The position numbers and the translations under genes were made by a program. Shown in pieces: positions 35,799 to 45,525 of a DNA stretch of 58,595 bases (its first letter is position 1; each line of letters opens with the position of its first letter). Location: contig CABUGV010000023.1 of NCBI GenBank assembly GCA_902491215.1, forward strand, positions 1 to 58,595, written 5' to 3'. The notes under the pieces were generated by a model. The model saw nothing but the letters and a program-made list of their open reading frames with translations. It was not told the DNA's origin and searched no databases. The stretch is from 43-108 sp001915545. Lineage in GTDB: Bacteria; Bacteroidota; Bacteroidia; Bacteroidales; Bacteroidaceae.

Positions 35799-37130
35799 AT
35801 GAGCAGAATTGTAGTTTTGGGCGCAGGTGAAAGTGGTGCCGGTGCGGCAGTACTTGCCAAGGTCAAGGGTTTTGATGTATTTGTCTCTGACATGTCTGGC
35901 ATTAAGGACAAATATAAGAAATTGCTGGACGAACATTCAATCATGTGGGAAGAAGGCCGTCATACTGAAGAGCTGGTTCTCAATGCTGATGAGGTAATCA
36001 AGAGTCCGGGTATACCTGAAGATGCTCCTATGGTACTTGAACTGAAGAAAAGGAATATTCCTGTTATTTCAGAAATTGAATTTGCCGGCAGATATACGGA
36101 TGCAAAGATGATTTGTATAACCGGAAGCAACGGCAAGACAACTACAACTTCGCTGATTTACTACATCTTGAAGTCGGCCGGATATAATGTTGGTCTGGCT
36201 GGAAACATCGGCCGAAGTCTGGCACTTCAGGTTGCGGAAGAAAATCATGAATATTATGTAATCGAGCTCAGCAGTTTTCAGCTTGATGACATGTTTGATT
36301 TCAAGGCCGATATAGCCGTGTTGTTGAATATCACACCTGACCATCTTGACAGGTACGGATATAAAATGCAGAACTACGTGGATGCCAAAATGCGCATCAC
36401 CAGAAATCAGACGGAAAATGATGCCTTTGTCTATTGGAATGACGACCCTATAGTGAAGGCCGAGCTTGAGAAATATAATCTGAAATCGCAGATGTATGCT
36501 TTTTCAGAATTTAAGAGCAGCGATGTGATTGCTTATGTTGAGGATGGCAATTATGTAATAGAGAAGCCTGTACCATTCAATATGGAACAGGAAGAGCTGG
36601 CCTTGCGTGGAAAGCATAATCTTTATAATTCTCTTGCTGCCGGTATAACAGCAAATATTGCTGGTGTAAGCAAAGAAGATATCAGAAAAGGTTTGAGCAG
36701 TTTTGCCGGTGTAGAACACAGATTGGAGAAGGTTGCTCGTGTGCGTGGTGTAGACTTCGTCAACGATTCTAAAGCTACTAATGTGAATGCGTGCTGGTAT
36801 GCGCTGGAAAGTATGACTCAGCCTACAGTACTCATTCTTGGTGGAAAGGATAAAGGAAACGACTATAGCGAGATATTCGATCTGGTAAAGGAAAAGTGCG
36901 TCGGACTTGTTTTCCTAGGCGTCGACAACAGAAAACTTCATGAAGCTTTCGATGATTTCGGATTGCCGATTGCTGATGTTAAAAGTATGAAGGATTGTGT
37001 GGATGCATGCTGTAAGATGGCTTCACCTGGAAGTTGTGTATTGCTGAGTCCATGTTGTGCAAGTTTTGACCTGTTCAAGAACATGGAGGATAGAGGTGAA
37101 CAATTCAAGGAATGTGTAAGAAACTTATAA
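35799..37130 (+). CDS. murD: UDP-MurNAc-L-alanine:D-glutamate ligase
   Basis: Adds D-glutamate to UDP-MurNAc-L-Ala. ATG 35799 gives MSRIVVLGAGESGAGAAVLA, the usual start; an upstream ATG at 35779 would add eight unlikely residues. The ATP loop is CITGSNGKTTTTSLIYYIL. ELSSFQLDDMF, LLNITPDHLDRYGYKMQNY, LRGKHNLYNSLAA, NDSKATNVNACWYAL and LILGGKDKGNDYSEIF are family motifs. A TAACTTTG box at 35770-35777 could be a weak internal promoter in the 63-base gap after mraY. Confidence 0.97.
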   Translation: MSRIVVLGAGESGAGAAVLAKVKGFDVFVSDMSGIKDKYKKLLDEHSIMWEEGRHTEELVLNADEVIKSPGIPEDAPMVLELKKRNIPVISEIEFAGRYTDAKMICITGSNGKTTTTSLIYYILKSAGYNVGLAGNIGRSLALQVAEENHEYYVIELSSFQLDDMFDFKADIAVLLNITPDHLDRYGYKMQNYVDAKMRITRNQTENDAFVYWNDDPIVKAELEKYNLKSQMYAFSEFKSSDVIAYVEDGNYVIEKPVPFNMEQEELALRGKHNLYNSLAAGITANIAGVSKEDIRKGLSSFAGVEHRLEKVARVRGVDFVNDSKATNVNACWYALESMTQPTVLILGGKDKGNDYSEIFDLVKEKCVGLVFLGVDNRKLHEAFDDFGLPIADVKSMKDCVDACCKMASPGSCVLLSPCCASFDLFKNMEDRGEQFKECVRNL

Positions 37131-37142
37131 AGGATTGGAAAG

Positions 37143-38438
37143 ATGAATAAAGCTGTTACTGATTTTCTGAAAGGAGACAAGGTTGTCTGGATGATCTACT
37201 TCTTTCTCTGCATGATTTCTCTTGTGGAGGTGTACAGTGCGTCCAGTAATCTGACTTATACTTCAGGAAATCACTGGGATCCGATGATAAATCAGGCTGG
37301 TTTTCTTTTGGCCGGATTGGTAGTGATATTGATTGTGCATAGGATTCCATGCAAATTGTTCATGCTTTTTCCTTTTTTCCTTTTGCCCTTTGCTGTTCTT
37401 CTTCTTCTGTATACGGCTATATTCGGAGGCTCGATCAACGGTGCAAGCAGATGGATGAATCTTGGTTTTATTCAGTTTCAGCCTTCCGAAATAGGTAAGG
37501 CTGCGCTGATAATGTCTGTTGCCGTTGTGCTTGCCAAGACGCAGGGCGAACTTAAAACTGTTGTAAACGGTAAGACCAAGATTATTACCGGTGCTGTAAA
37601 AGGCGGACGAACAATGGCGTTCAAGATAATCATGTGCATGGCGTGTCTGATTTGCCTTCTTATAGTTCCAGAGAATTTCTCTACGGCGGCAATGCTGTTC
37701 GTGGTGGTCATGGTGATGATGTTTATCGGACGTGTGCCTATGGATCTGCTTGCCAAGACTACGGCTCTTATTGTTGCATTCTTGGCAGTTGCTTCAGTGG
37801 CTGTAATGAATATCGACGATGCAACGTTGAACAATATACCGAAAGGACACCGTATAACCACGTGGAAGAACCGAATAATTACGCGTATAAGTCATTCTGA
37901 AGCTACGGATTCTGTGTCAGCATATAATCTTGACGACAATCTTCAGGTGGCACACGCACATATGGCTGTTGCCAATTCTAATATAATAGGTCGAGGGACG
38001 GGCAATTCAGTGGAGAGAGATTTCCTTTCTCATGCAGAGTCGGACTTTATCTATTCGATAATAATTGAGGAAACCGGTATTTTGGGTGGACTTTTTGTCA
38101 TATTCTTATATGTGACATTGCTTGTTCGAGCCGGTAGAATTGCGAATAAATGCCAACGGTTCTTTCCTGCTTATCTTGTATTGGGATTCGCCATAATGAT
38201 GATTCTGCAGGCTGTGGTGAATATGGGAGTAGCCGTAGGGCTGTTCCCTGTGACGGGACAGCCTTTGCCTCTTATAAGTAAAGGAGGTTCTTCTATCATG
38301 GTAAACTGCTTCTATATAGGTGTTATTCTGAGTGTAAGCCGGTATGCCGATAAGGTCAGTGAAACCAAAGAGGAACCGGCAGAACTGAAAGCTGAGCACG
38401 AGACGCAGGAATATTACAGCCAAGAAAATATGGCTTGA
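37143..38438 (+). CDS. ftsW: Septal peptidoglycan glycosyltransferase FtsW
   Basis: SEDS-family membrane protein that polymerises lipid II at the septum together with FtsI. About ten helices are visible. Conserved segments include INGASRWMNLGFIQFQPSEIGK, split here as INGASRWMNLG and FIQFQPSEIGKAAL, then GHRITTWKNRI, HAESDFIYSIIIEETG and LFPVTGQPLPLISKGGSS. The length of 431 residues includes a longer loop with VVNGKTKIITGAVKGGR. It starts 12 bases after murD. Confidence 0.95.
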   Translation: MNKAVTDFLKGDKVVWMIYFFLCMISLVEVYSASSNLTYTSGNHWDPMINQAGFLLAGLVVILIVHRIPCKLFMLFPFFLLPFAVLLLLYTAIFGGSINGASRWMNLGFIQFQPSEIGKAALIMSVAVVLAKTQGELKTVVNGKTKIITGAVKGGRTMAFKIIMCMACLICLLIVPENFSTAAMLFVVVMVMMFIGRVPMDLLAKTTALIVAFLAVASVAVMNIDDATLNNIPKGHRITTWKNRIITRISHSEATDSVSAYNLDDNLQVAHAHMAVANSNIIGRGTGNSVERDFLSHAESDFIYSIIIEETGILGGLFVIFLYVTLLVRAGRIANKCQRFFPAYLVLGFAIMMILQAVVNMGVAVGLFPVTGQPLPLISKGGSSIMVNCFYIGVILSVSRYADKVSETKEEPAELKAEHETQEYYSQENMA

Positions 38439-38503
38439 AAAATGATAAATCTTAGTTATTATTCCTATTTTTGCAAATCAGGGACATTCAACTTTTTGAA
38501 ATA

Positions 38504-39637
38504 ATGGACGAGAATGATAGTTTGAGAGTGATTGTCAGCGGGGGCGGTACAGGTGGACATATATTCCCCGCAGTATCAATTGCGAATGCGATAAAAGCCA
38601 AGCATCCGCAGGCCGAGATTCTTTTTGTCGGAGCCGAAGGTAGAATGGAGATGCATAGGGTTCCTGCCGCTGGATATAAGATAATAGGCTTGCCTATTGC
38701 TGGATTTGACAGGAAAAATATGTTCAAAAATATAATTGTGCTCTGGAAAATCCTGAAGTGTGAAAGACTGGCAAAAAAAGTAATCAAGGATTTCAAACCT
38801 ATGGTTGCAGTAGGTGTTGGAGGATATGCCAGTGGACCTACACTTAAGGTGGCAGGAAGCATGGGCATACCTACATTGATTCAGGAGCAGAATTCGTATG
38901 CAGGCGTCACAAATAAGATACTTGCAAAGAGTGCAAAAAAGATTTGTGTTGCCTATGAAGGTATGGAACGTTTCTTCCCGAAAGAGAAGATAGTGCTTAC
39001 CGGAAATCCTGTGCGTCAGGGTTTGGTGGACAGCAGAATCTCTAAAGCCGAGGCATCTGAAAAGTTCGGATTAGACAAAAATCTGAAGACTGTTCTTATA
39101 ATAGGCGGCAGTCTCGGAGCCAGAACTTTGAATGAAAGTGTGCTTGGACATCTGGACGAGATACGTAATTCTGATGTTCAATTTATCTGGCAGACAGGAA
39201 AATACTATAGTGATGAAATAAAGAAGCGTATGTCTGAAGTCAAACCTTTGGACAATCTGCGCGTTATGGATTTTATTTCGGATATGGATTATGCTTATGC
39301 TGTTGCTGACCTTGTTGTTTCACGTGCTGGAGCTGGATCTATATCAGAACTGTGTGTGTTGAATAAGCCTGCTATACTTATACCGTCGCCAAACGTTGCT
39401 GAAGACCATCAGACTAAAAATGCTATGGCGCTGGCAAATAAGAGTGCTGCTATATTCCTTAAGGATGCCGATGCACCGGAGAAGCTGGTGGAAATGGCAA
39501 TAAACACTGTGAACGACTCTGACATGCTTAGAACTCTGGCAGAGAATGCCGGTAAGATGGCTTTTAGAAATTCTGCGGATGTGATTGCCGATGAAGTATG
39601 TAAATTGGCTGAGGAATATAAGAATTCTAATAAATAA
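38504..39637 (+). CDS. murG: Lipid II synthase (MurG)
   Basis: Transfers GlcNAc to lipid I at the inner face of the membrane. ATG 38504 gives MDENDSLRVIVSGGGTGGHI; an earlier in-frame start at 38471 would add 11 unlikely residues. The glycine-rich loop GGGTGGHIFPAVSIA, GVGGYASGPTLKVAG, IQEQNSYAGVTNKIL, IGGSLGARTLNESV and VVSRAGAGSISELCVLNKP are the GT-B fold motifs. The length of 377 residues is normal. A TATTTTTG box at 38466-38473 lies in the gap after ftsW but lacks a -33 partner. Confidence 0.97.
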   Translation: MDENDSLRVIVSGGGTGGHIFPAVSIANAIKAKHPQAEILFVGAEGRMEMHRVPAAGYKIIGLPIAGFDRKNMFKNIIVLWKILKCERLAKKVIKDFKPMVAVGVGGYASGPTLKVAGSMGIPTLIQEQNSYAGVTNKILAKSAKKICVAYEGMERFFPKEKIVLTGNPVRQGLVDSRISKAEASEKFGLDKNLKTVLIIGGSLGARTLNESVLGHLDEIRNSDVQFIWQTGKYYSDEIKKRMSEVKPLDNLRVMDFISDMDYAYAVADLVVSRAGAGSISELCVLNKPAILIPSPNVAEDHQTKNAMALANKSAAIFLKDADAPEKLVEMAINTVNDSDMLRTLAENAGKMAFRNSADVIADEVCKLAEEYKNSNK

Positions 39638-39706
39638 CGAATTGTCGGTCGCTTCATCGGATTTGTCCGGTGAGGCATAACTGTAAAAAATCGGAGAGAC
39701 GAAAAT

Positions 39707-41083
39707 ATGGAACTGGATGATGTTAAATCTGTTTATTTTATAGGTGCCGGTGGCATCGGTATGAGTGCCCTGGTCAGATATTTTCTTGCTTTCGGTTATC
39801 GTGTGGGCGGATATGATAGAACACCCAGTGAGCTTACCGCAAAGCTGATCTCTGAAGGTGCGGAAATACACTTTGAGGAAAATGTTGATATAATACCTGA
39901 ATGCTTCAAGGATAAGAAGAGAACGCTTGTTGTATATACTCCTGCTATTCCTGAAGATCACAAGGAACTTGTATATTTCAGAAACGAAGGATTTGAAGTT
40001 CACAAAAGGGCGCAGGTACTTGGTGCACTGACATGCAAGCATAAGGGTTTGTGCGTCGCAGGTACACACGGAAAGACTACAACATCTGCAATGGTCGCTC
40101 ACATTTTGCATGAGTCGCATGTAGATTGCAATGCTTTCCTTGGAGGTATAACAAAGAATTACGGAACGAATTATATCCTGTCTAAAAACAGCGACTATGT
40201 AGTTATAGAAGCTGATGAGTTTGACAGGTCTTTCCATTGGCTCCGTCCGTATGCCAGCGTGATAACTGCTACAGATCCCGATCATCTGGATATCTATGGC
40301 ACGAAAGAGGCTTATCTGGAAAGTTTCAGAAAATATACATCTCTAATACAGCCAGGAGGTGCGCTGATTGTGCATAAAGGATTGGAAGTAAAACCAGATG
40401 TTCAGGAAGGTGTGAGAGTATATGAATATTCTAGAGAGTCTGGTGATTTCCATGCTGAAAATATATCTATCGGCAACGGTGAAATTCGGTTTGACTTTGT
40501 TTATCCGGAAGGACGTATAGAGAATATAAATCTCGGAGTACCGGTAAGCATTAATATAGAAAATGGAATTGCAGCTATGGCTTTGGCTAAGTTGGCTGGA
40601 GCAACGGACAAGGAGCTGGCTGACGGTATGGCTTCTTTCAGCGGTGTGGACAGAAGGTTCGACTTTAAGATCAAGAACGATAAGCATGTGTTCCTTACTG
40701 ACTATGCTCATCATCCACAGGAAATAAAGCAGAGTGCCATGTCTGTGCGTGAGCTGTATAAGGATCGCAAGATTACAGCTATATTCCAACCTCATCTTTA
40801 TACTCGTACGAGGGATTTCTATAAGGATTTTGCAGATAGTCTTTCGCTTCTGGATGAAGTGATTCTGGCTGATATCTATCCGGCACGCGAGAAACCGATT
40901 CCTGGTGTGACAAGTCGTTTGATATACGATAACTTGAAGCCTGGTGTAAAGAAGAGATTGTGCAAGAGTAATGAAATTGTAGACATCGTAAGGAATGAAG
41001 ATTTCGATGTTCTGGTTCTGCTCGGAGCAGGAGATATCGATAAGTATGTTCCGGAAATAACTGATATTTTGAACAGCAAGTGA
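39707..41083 (+). CDS. murC: UDP-MurNAc:L-alanine ligase
   Basis: Adds L-alanine to UDP-MurNAc, the first peptide step of the pathway. FIGAGGIGMSALVRYFLAFG is the N-terminal nucleotide fold and CVAGTHGKTTTSAMVAHIL the ATP loop. VVIEADEFDRSFHWL, ITATDPDHLDIYGTKEAY, SGVDRRFDFK, DYAHHPQEIKQSA and FQPHLYTRTRDF are Mur-ligase blocks. The length of 458 residues is normal. It overlaps nothing; ftsQ begins 1 base after its stop, implying tight coupling. Confidence 0.97.
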   Translation: MELDDVKSVYFIGAGGIGMSALVRYFLAFGYRVGGYDRTPSELTAKLISEGAEIHFEENVDIIPECFKDKKRTLVVYTPAIPEDHKELVYFRNEGFEVHKRAQVLGALTCKHKGLCVAGTHGKTTTSAMVAHILHESHVDCNAFLGGITKNYGTNYILSKNSDYVVIEADEFDRSFHWLRPYASVITATDPDHLDIYGTKEAYLESFRKYTSLIQPGGALIVHKGLEVKPDVQEGVRVYEYSRESGDFHAENISIGNGEIRFDFVYPEGRIENINLGVPVSINIENGIAAMALAKLAGATDKELADGMASFSGVDRRFDFKIKNDKHVFLTDYAHHPQEIKQSAMSVRELYKDRKITAIFQPHLYTRTRDFYKDFADSLSLLDEVILADIYPAREKPIPGVTSRLIYDNLKPGVKKRLCKSNEIVDIVRNEDFDVLVLLGAGDIDKYVPEITDILNSK

Positions 41084-41084
41084 T

Positions 41085-41843
41085 ATGAAAGTAAAGAAGG
41101 TTCTGAAGTTGTCTGTGCTGGCAGTGTTGTTTATTGCGCTTGCCGGATATGTGGTATATGCTATGACCTCAATGACAAAGCCTGATCCCGAAGAAATATG
41201 TCGTGGAGTGGTGCTTGTGATTGAAGATAATGGCAGTGCCGACTTTGTGGACAAGGCGAAGGTGGAATCTTTGCTGAAAGCGCAGAACCTTTATCCCGTC
41301 GGACGCAAGTGTGCAGATATTGATACGCGCACGATAGAAGAGGCACTCAAGCGGAATCCTTTTATTGAACGCGTTGAATGCTATAAGGCTTCTGACGGCA
41401 AATTTTGTATAAATGTTTTTCAGCGTACACCTGTAATGTACATAATGCCTACAGGAAAAGACGGTTACTTTGTTGATTCTAACGGTGAAATTATACCTAA
41501 CACTAACTTTGCATCCAATATTGTTGTTGCAACAGGTGACATTGACAAGAAATATGCAGTGAAAGAGTTGGTTCCGTTCGGTAAGTTCCTTCAGAACGAC
41601 GATTTCTGGAACAATCAGATTGAGCAGATAAATGTTTCAAAAGACAGGGAACACCAGAGAGTAGTCGAGCTGGTTCCTCGAGTCGGCGAACATATAGTTT
41701 ATATGGGACAGATGGAAGGGTTTGAGAAGAAGCTCAAACGCCTCAAGACATTCTACCGTAAGGCTATGGGACAGGTCGGATGGAACAAATACGTGAAGAT
41801 AAATTTGGAATACGATAATCAGATAATTTGTACAAAAAAATAA
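41085..41843 (+). CDS. ftsQ: Cell division protein FtsQ
   Basis: Bitopic inner-membrane scaffold of the divisome. One N-terminal helix (LSVLAVLFIALAGYVVYAM) is followed by a periplasmic POTRA-like part (YPVGRKCADIDTRTIEEAL, NPFIERVECYKASDGKFCI). A second domain follows, ending RKAMGQVGWNKYVKINLEY. The 252-residue length and its position between murC and ftsA support the assignment. Sequence conservation of FtsQ is low, so context carries weight here. Confidence 0.92.
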   Translation: MKVKKVLKLSVLAVLFIALAGYVVYAMTSMTKPDPEEICRGVVLVIEDNGSADFVDKAKVESLLKAQNLYPVGRKCADIDTRTIEEALKRNPFIERVECYKASDGKFCINVFQRTPVMYIMPTGKDGYFVDSNGEIIPNTNFASNIVVATGDIDKKYAVKELVPFGKFLQNDDFWNNQIEQINVSKDREHQRVVELVPRVGEHIVYMGQMEGFEKKLKRLKTFYRKAMGQVGWNKYVKINLEYDNQIICTKK

Positions 41844-41855
41844 AATCTATAATAT

Positions 41856-43481
41856 ATGGCATCTACTGATAAGGATTTTATTGTTGCAATTGAGTTGGGT
41901 TCTTCTAGAATCTCGGGTGTTGCAGGCAAAAAAAATAGTGACGGCAGTATGCAGATACTTGCGTACGCTCAAGTGAAATCTTCTTCGTGCATCAAGCGAG
42001 GAGTGGTTTATAATATCGACAAGACTACGCAGTGCATTGGCGATGTTATAAAGAAGTTGGAGTCTGTGCTTAAGACCAAGATTGTCCGTGCTTATGTTGG
42101 CATAAGTGGCCAGTCGTTGCGCTCTTTCAGATGCTCGGTAAAAAGAAATCTGCTTGCACAGAGCTATATAACATCTGAAATTATAGATTCGCTTAGGGAC
42201 GATTGCCGTGAAATACCTTATCAGGATTATGAGATTCTCGATAATTTCCCGCAGGAATATCTTGTAGATGCCAATACTGTCAGCGATCCGGTCGGTGTCA
42301 TGGGTACCAATGTTGAGGGTGTTTATCTGAATATCATTGCAAGAAACACTCTCAGAATGAATATCCACAACTGTTTTGCCAATGCCGATGTGGAAATTGC
42401 AGATGAACTTATAGCTGCATGCAAGCTTGGAAATCATGTGCTCAGCGAGGCTGAGAAGCGTTCTGGATGTGCTTTGGTAGATTTGGGAGCTGAGACTACA
42501 ACCGTTGTTGTTTATAAGAACAATATTGTGCGTCATCTTGTGGTGTTGCCTTTGGGTGCAAACAACATTACCAAGGATATCGTATCTTTACAGATCGATG
42601 AAGAGGAAGCAGAGAACATAAAACTGAAGTACGGAGATGCTTGTCCGGATCTGGATGCTGAATTCTCTGACAACAATAAGGATGCAGAGAAGATTGTTAT
42701 TTCAGACGGTCGTTCTTTTGACCTGTTTAAGATTCATAATATCATCAAGTCTAGAGTTGATGAGATTATTGAAAACGTGGACAATCAGATTATCAGTTCC
42801 AGATATAGAGACAAACTTCTCGCCGGTATTATCCTGACTGGTGGAGGTGCAAATCTTAAGAATATTGACAAATCTTTTGTTGAACATACTAAGATTGATA
42901 AGATCAGATTGGCCAAGGCATCAGACATGCCTTCAATCAAGCCTGGTATAAGCGGAATCGAGCTTGACAATATGCGTAACAACGTTCTATTGTCTCTTTT
43001 GCTTGAAGGTTCACTCCCTTGTGGCGGTGATGACATAAATGAAACTCCTTCTATTTTCGATATTCAGGCTAAGGAAGAGGAGAAGCAGAAGAAGATTGCT
43101 GCAGCGAAAGCCGAGGCTGAGGCTGAATCGAATGCAATATCATTGCTCAATGATAAGAAGGCAAAGATGCGTGCGACTGTAGATCAGATTAATGCCAAAA
43201 AGATAGCTGTAAACGCAAATCCTAAGGATAAGAAGATACGCAAAGATGCACAAGAGTTCTGCAGTGTCGTATTGGATGTCATAGATGGAGATTTCACCAA
43301 CAGCATATCTGTATTGGCCGGAAAGGAAAAGTATAAGCAGGCAATAAAGGAGGCAACAGATATTTCGGAGAAACTTAAAGAGGCACAGGAAAGCCTTTTG
43401 GAATGTATCGAAGCGGCAAAGAAGAGTGGAAGTTTCCTTGCTAAGCTTAAGAGTACTTTCAATGATATTATAAACGAATAA
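41856..43481 (+). CDS. ftsA: Cell division protein FtsA with long C-terminal extension
   Basis: Actin-like ATPase that ties the FtsZ ring to the membrane. The start FIVAIELGSSRISGVAGKK, then ALVDLGAETTTVVVYKN and IILTGGGANLKNID, are actin-fold phosphate loops. At 541 residues it is about 120 longer than E. coli FtsA. The extra segment (after about residue 400) is charged and coiled-coil-like (EEEKQKKIAAAKAEAEAES). The very end, SGSFLAKLKSTFNDIINE, looks like the membrane-targeting amphipathic helix. ftsZ starts 21 bases downstream. Confidence 0.94.
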   Translation: MASTDKDFIVAIELGSSRISGVAGKKNSDGSMQILAYAQVKSSSCIKRGVVYNIDKTTQCIGDVIKKLESVLKTKIVRAYVGISGQSLRSFRCSVKRNLLAQSYITSEIIDSLRDDCREIPYQDYEILDNFPQEYLVDANTVSDPVGVMGTNVEGVYLNIIARNTLRMNIHNCFANADVEIADELIAACKLGNHVLSEAEKRSGCALVDLGAETTTVVVYKNNIVRHLVVLPLGANNITKDIVSLQIDEEEAENIKLKYGDACPDLDAEFSDNNKDAEKIVISDGRSFDLFKIHNIIKSRVDEIIENVDNQIISSRYRDKLLAGIILTGGGANLKNIDKSFVEHTKIDKIRLAKASDMPSIKPGISGIELDNMRNNVLLSLLLEGSLPCGGDDINETPSIFDIQAKEEEKQKKIAAAKAEAEAESNAISLLNDKKAKMRATVDQINAKKIAVNANPKDKKIRKDAQEFCSVVLDVIDGDFTNSISVLAGKEKYKQAIKEATDISEKLKEAQESLLECIEAAKKSGSFLAKLKSTFNDIINE

Positions 43482-43502
43482 TTAATAAGAAAGGGTTTGG
43501 TT

Positions 43503-44816
43503 ATGTCTGTAGATAATGATAATTCAGCTGTATTCAATTTCCCTAAGGGGAATCCCAGCATAATAAAGGTTATTGGTGTAGGTGGCGGTGGAAGCAATGC
43601 CGTTAACCACATGTATAATGAGGGCATACACGATGTGAGTTTCGTTGTGTGCAATACAGATAATAAGGCTTTGCAGGACTCGCCTGTACCAGTAAAGCTC
43701 CAGCTTGGTAAGGAAGGACTTGGTGCCGGTAATCATCCAGAGAAGGCTCGTGAGGCAACAGAAGAGTCTATCGAGGATGTAAAGAATATGCTTAATGATG
43801 GTACCAAAATGGTATTCATCACAGCCGGTATGGGTGGAGGTACTGGAACCGGTGCTGCTCCTCTTATTGCCAAGACCGCCAAGGACATGGGTATTCTTAC
43901 TGTCGGAATTGTAACTATTCCGTTCCGATGGGAAGGCAACAAAAAGATTGATCAGGCTCTGGATGGAGTTGACGAGATAAGCAAGAATGTTGATGCTCTT
44001 TTGGTTATCAACAATGAGCGTCTTCGTGAAATCTATCAGGATTTGTCTGTCATCAATGCTTTTGCAAAGGCTGACGATACATTGTGCAATGCTGCAAGAA
44101 GTATTGCTGAAATCATAACTATGCATGGTATCATAAACCTTGACTTCAACGATGTCAAGACTGTCCTTAAGGATGGTGGTGTTGCCATAATGAGTTCCGG
44201 ATACGGACAGGGCGAGAATCGTGTTACCAAGGCCATCGAAGATGCTTTGCATTCTCCTCTTCTCAACAATAATGACATCTACAAGTCTAAGAAGATCCTT
44301 CTTCGTATTTCTTTCTGTGCAGAAAGCGATACTGACACTTTGATGATGGAGGAAATGAACGAAGTGCATGAGTTCATGGCTAAAGTCAGCAATGAAGATG
44401 TTGAGACCAAGTGGGGATTGTCGTCCGACAGTACTCTCAAGGATAAGGTTAAGGTAACAATTCTTGCCACAGGATTCGGCGTTCAGGACATAGACTCACC
44501 AGAGATGGACGAGCGCAATAAGCGTGCAACAATTGAGGAACAGACTCGATTGGCTGAGAAGGCAGAAGAAGATGCCCGTAAGGATGAAAGACGTAAGATG
44601 ATATACGGACCTGACAAATCAGGACCTGCTATACGTCGTACCAACTACATCTTCTATTTCAAGGAGGAGGATCTTGACAACGACGACATCATCAGTATGG
44701 TGGAGACAACACCTACATTCAGTCGTTCCAAGGAAACATACAATCAGATCAAGAGCAAGTCGGAAGACATAAATATTGATACGACAAGTTCTAATCCTGC
44801 AGTAATAAGTTTTTAA
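43503..44816 (+). CDS. ftsZ: Cell division GTPase FtsZ
   Basis: Tubulin homologue that forms the division ring. ATG 43503 follows an AGAAAGGG ribosome site; an upstream TTG is less likely. KVIGVGGGGSNAVNHMY, CNTDNKALQ, the tubulin signature GGGTGTGAAPLIA (about residues 111-123), GGVAIMSSGYGQGENRV and the ITILATGFG-type segment are all present. The C-terminal linker is short and the tail ends in SNPAVISF. The length of 437 residues is normal. yqeY follows after 12 bases. Confidence 0.98.
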   Translation: MSVDNDNSAVFNFPKGNPSIIKVIGVGGGGSNAVNHMYNEGIHDVSFVVCNTDNKALQDSPVPVKLQLGKEGLGAGNHPEKAREATEESIEDVKNMLNDGTKMVFITAGMGGGTGTGAAPLIAKTAKDMGILTVGIVTIPFRWEGNKKIDQALDGVDEISKNVDALLVINNERLREIYQDLSVINAFAKADDTLCNAARSIAEIITMHGIINLDFNDVKTVLKDGGVAIMSSGYGQGENRVTKAIEDALHSPLLNNNDIYKSKKILLRISFCAESDTDTLMMEEMNEVHEFMAKVSNEDVETKWGLSSDSTLKDKVKVTILATGFGVQDIDSPEMDERNKRATIEEQTRLAEKAEEDARKDERRKMIYGPDKSGPAIRRTNYIFYFKEEDLDNDDIISMVETTPTFSRSKETYNQIKSKSEDINIDTTSSNPAVISF

Positions 44817-44828
44817 ATTTAATCATAT

Positions 44829-45278
44829 ATGTCACTATTTGATCAGGTAAGTAAAGATATCGTGGCAGCCATGAAGGCGCACGACAATGTTAGACGCGAT
44901 GCGCTTCGCAATGTCAAGAAGCTTTTCCTTGAGGCAAAGACTGCTCCAGGTGCTGGTGATGAACTTTCAGATGCTGACGCAATGAAGATTCTTCAGAAGC
45001 TTGCAAAGCAGGGAAAAGAGTCTGCAGAAGTATATAAGTCACAGGGACGCGAAGATCTTGCAGAGGAAGAGATGGCTCAGGTCAGAGTTATTGAAGAATA
45101 TCTTCCTGCAAAGTTGTCTGAAGCTGAACTTGAAGAAAGACTTAAGGCAATAATTGCTGAAGTCGGAGCTACAAGCTGCAAGGAGATGGGTAAGGTTATG
45201 GGAGTTGCTTCCAAGCAGCTTGCCGGACTTGCAGAGGGCAGTGCAATTTCTGCTTGCGTAAAGAAGCTTCTGTCTTAA
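44829..45278 (+). CDS. GatB/YqeY domain protein
   Basis: A 149-residue protein homologous to the C-terminal tRNA-binding helical domain of GatB (YqeY family). The start SLFDQVSKDIVAAMKAHD, then RRDALRNVKKLFLEAK, is typical, as is the middle KQGKESAEVYKSQGREDLAE. ADIVxxYLPxxL-like VIEEYLPAKLSEAELEE and GKVMGVASKQLAGLAEG complete the family pattern. The molecular role is not well known. It ends the ftsZ transcript, with two terminators after it. Confidence 0.93.
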   Translation: MSLFDQVSKDIVAAMKAHDNVRRDALRNVKKLFLEAKTAPGAGDELSDADAMKILQKLAKQGKESAEVYKSQGREDLAEEEMAQVRVIEEYLPAKLSEAELEERLKAIIAEVGATSCKEMGKVMGVASKQLAGLAEGSAISACVKKLLS

Positions 45279-45293
45279 AAAAGACCTTTTGTG

Positions 45294-45323
45294 TTCGGCA
45301 TGCGCCATGCTGAATTATTTTTA
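45294..45323 (+). terminator. First terminator after the division cluster
   Basis: ttcggcatg pairs with catgctgaa (one G-T pair) and is followed by TTATTTTTA. Confidence 0.75.
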
Positions 45324-45335
45324 TAGATTCGGTTA

Positions 45336-45386
45336 ATACGTGCCTTACAGCTGTTAGATGACTGTAAGGCACGTATTATGTTTTAC
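45336..45386 (+). terminator. Second terminator after the division cluster
   Basis: atacgtgccttacag (45336-45350) and ctgtaaggcacgtat (45362-45376) are a perfect 15-bp inverted repeat followed by TATGTTTT. Confidence 0.85.
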
Positions 45387-45525
45387 AGAAGCAGATTATA
45401 TACCGCCTTATGCTTCTGTTTTATAGTAGCATTCATCTTTGTTTATCACATTTTTACTTTTTTCTTTCATGTTCATGCAGTCTTTTACCGATACAAGTAT
45501 CTATACTGAAATAAAAGTATCGTAC

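Noticed and set aside
39344..40285. 313-codon minus-strand frame over murG/murC, and similar long antisense frames at 40343-41254 and 43524-44369
   Set aside because: All lie opposite strongly conserved division genes and show no family motifs; they arise from the codon bias of the real genes.
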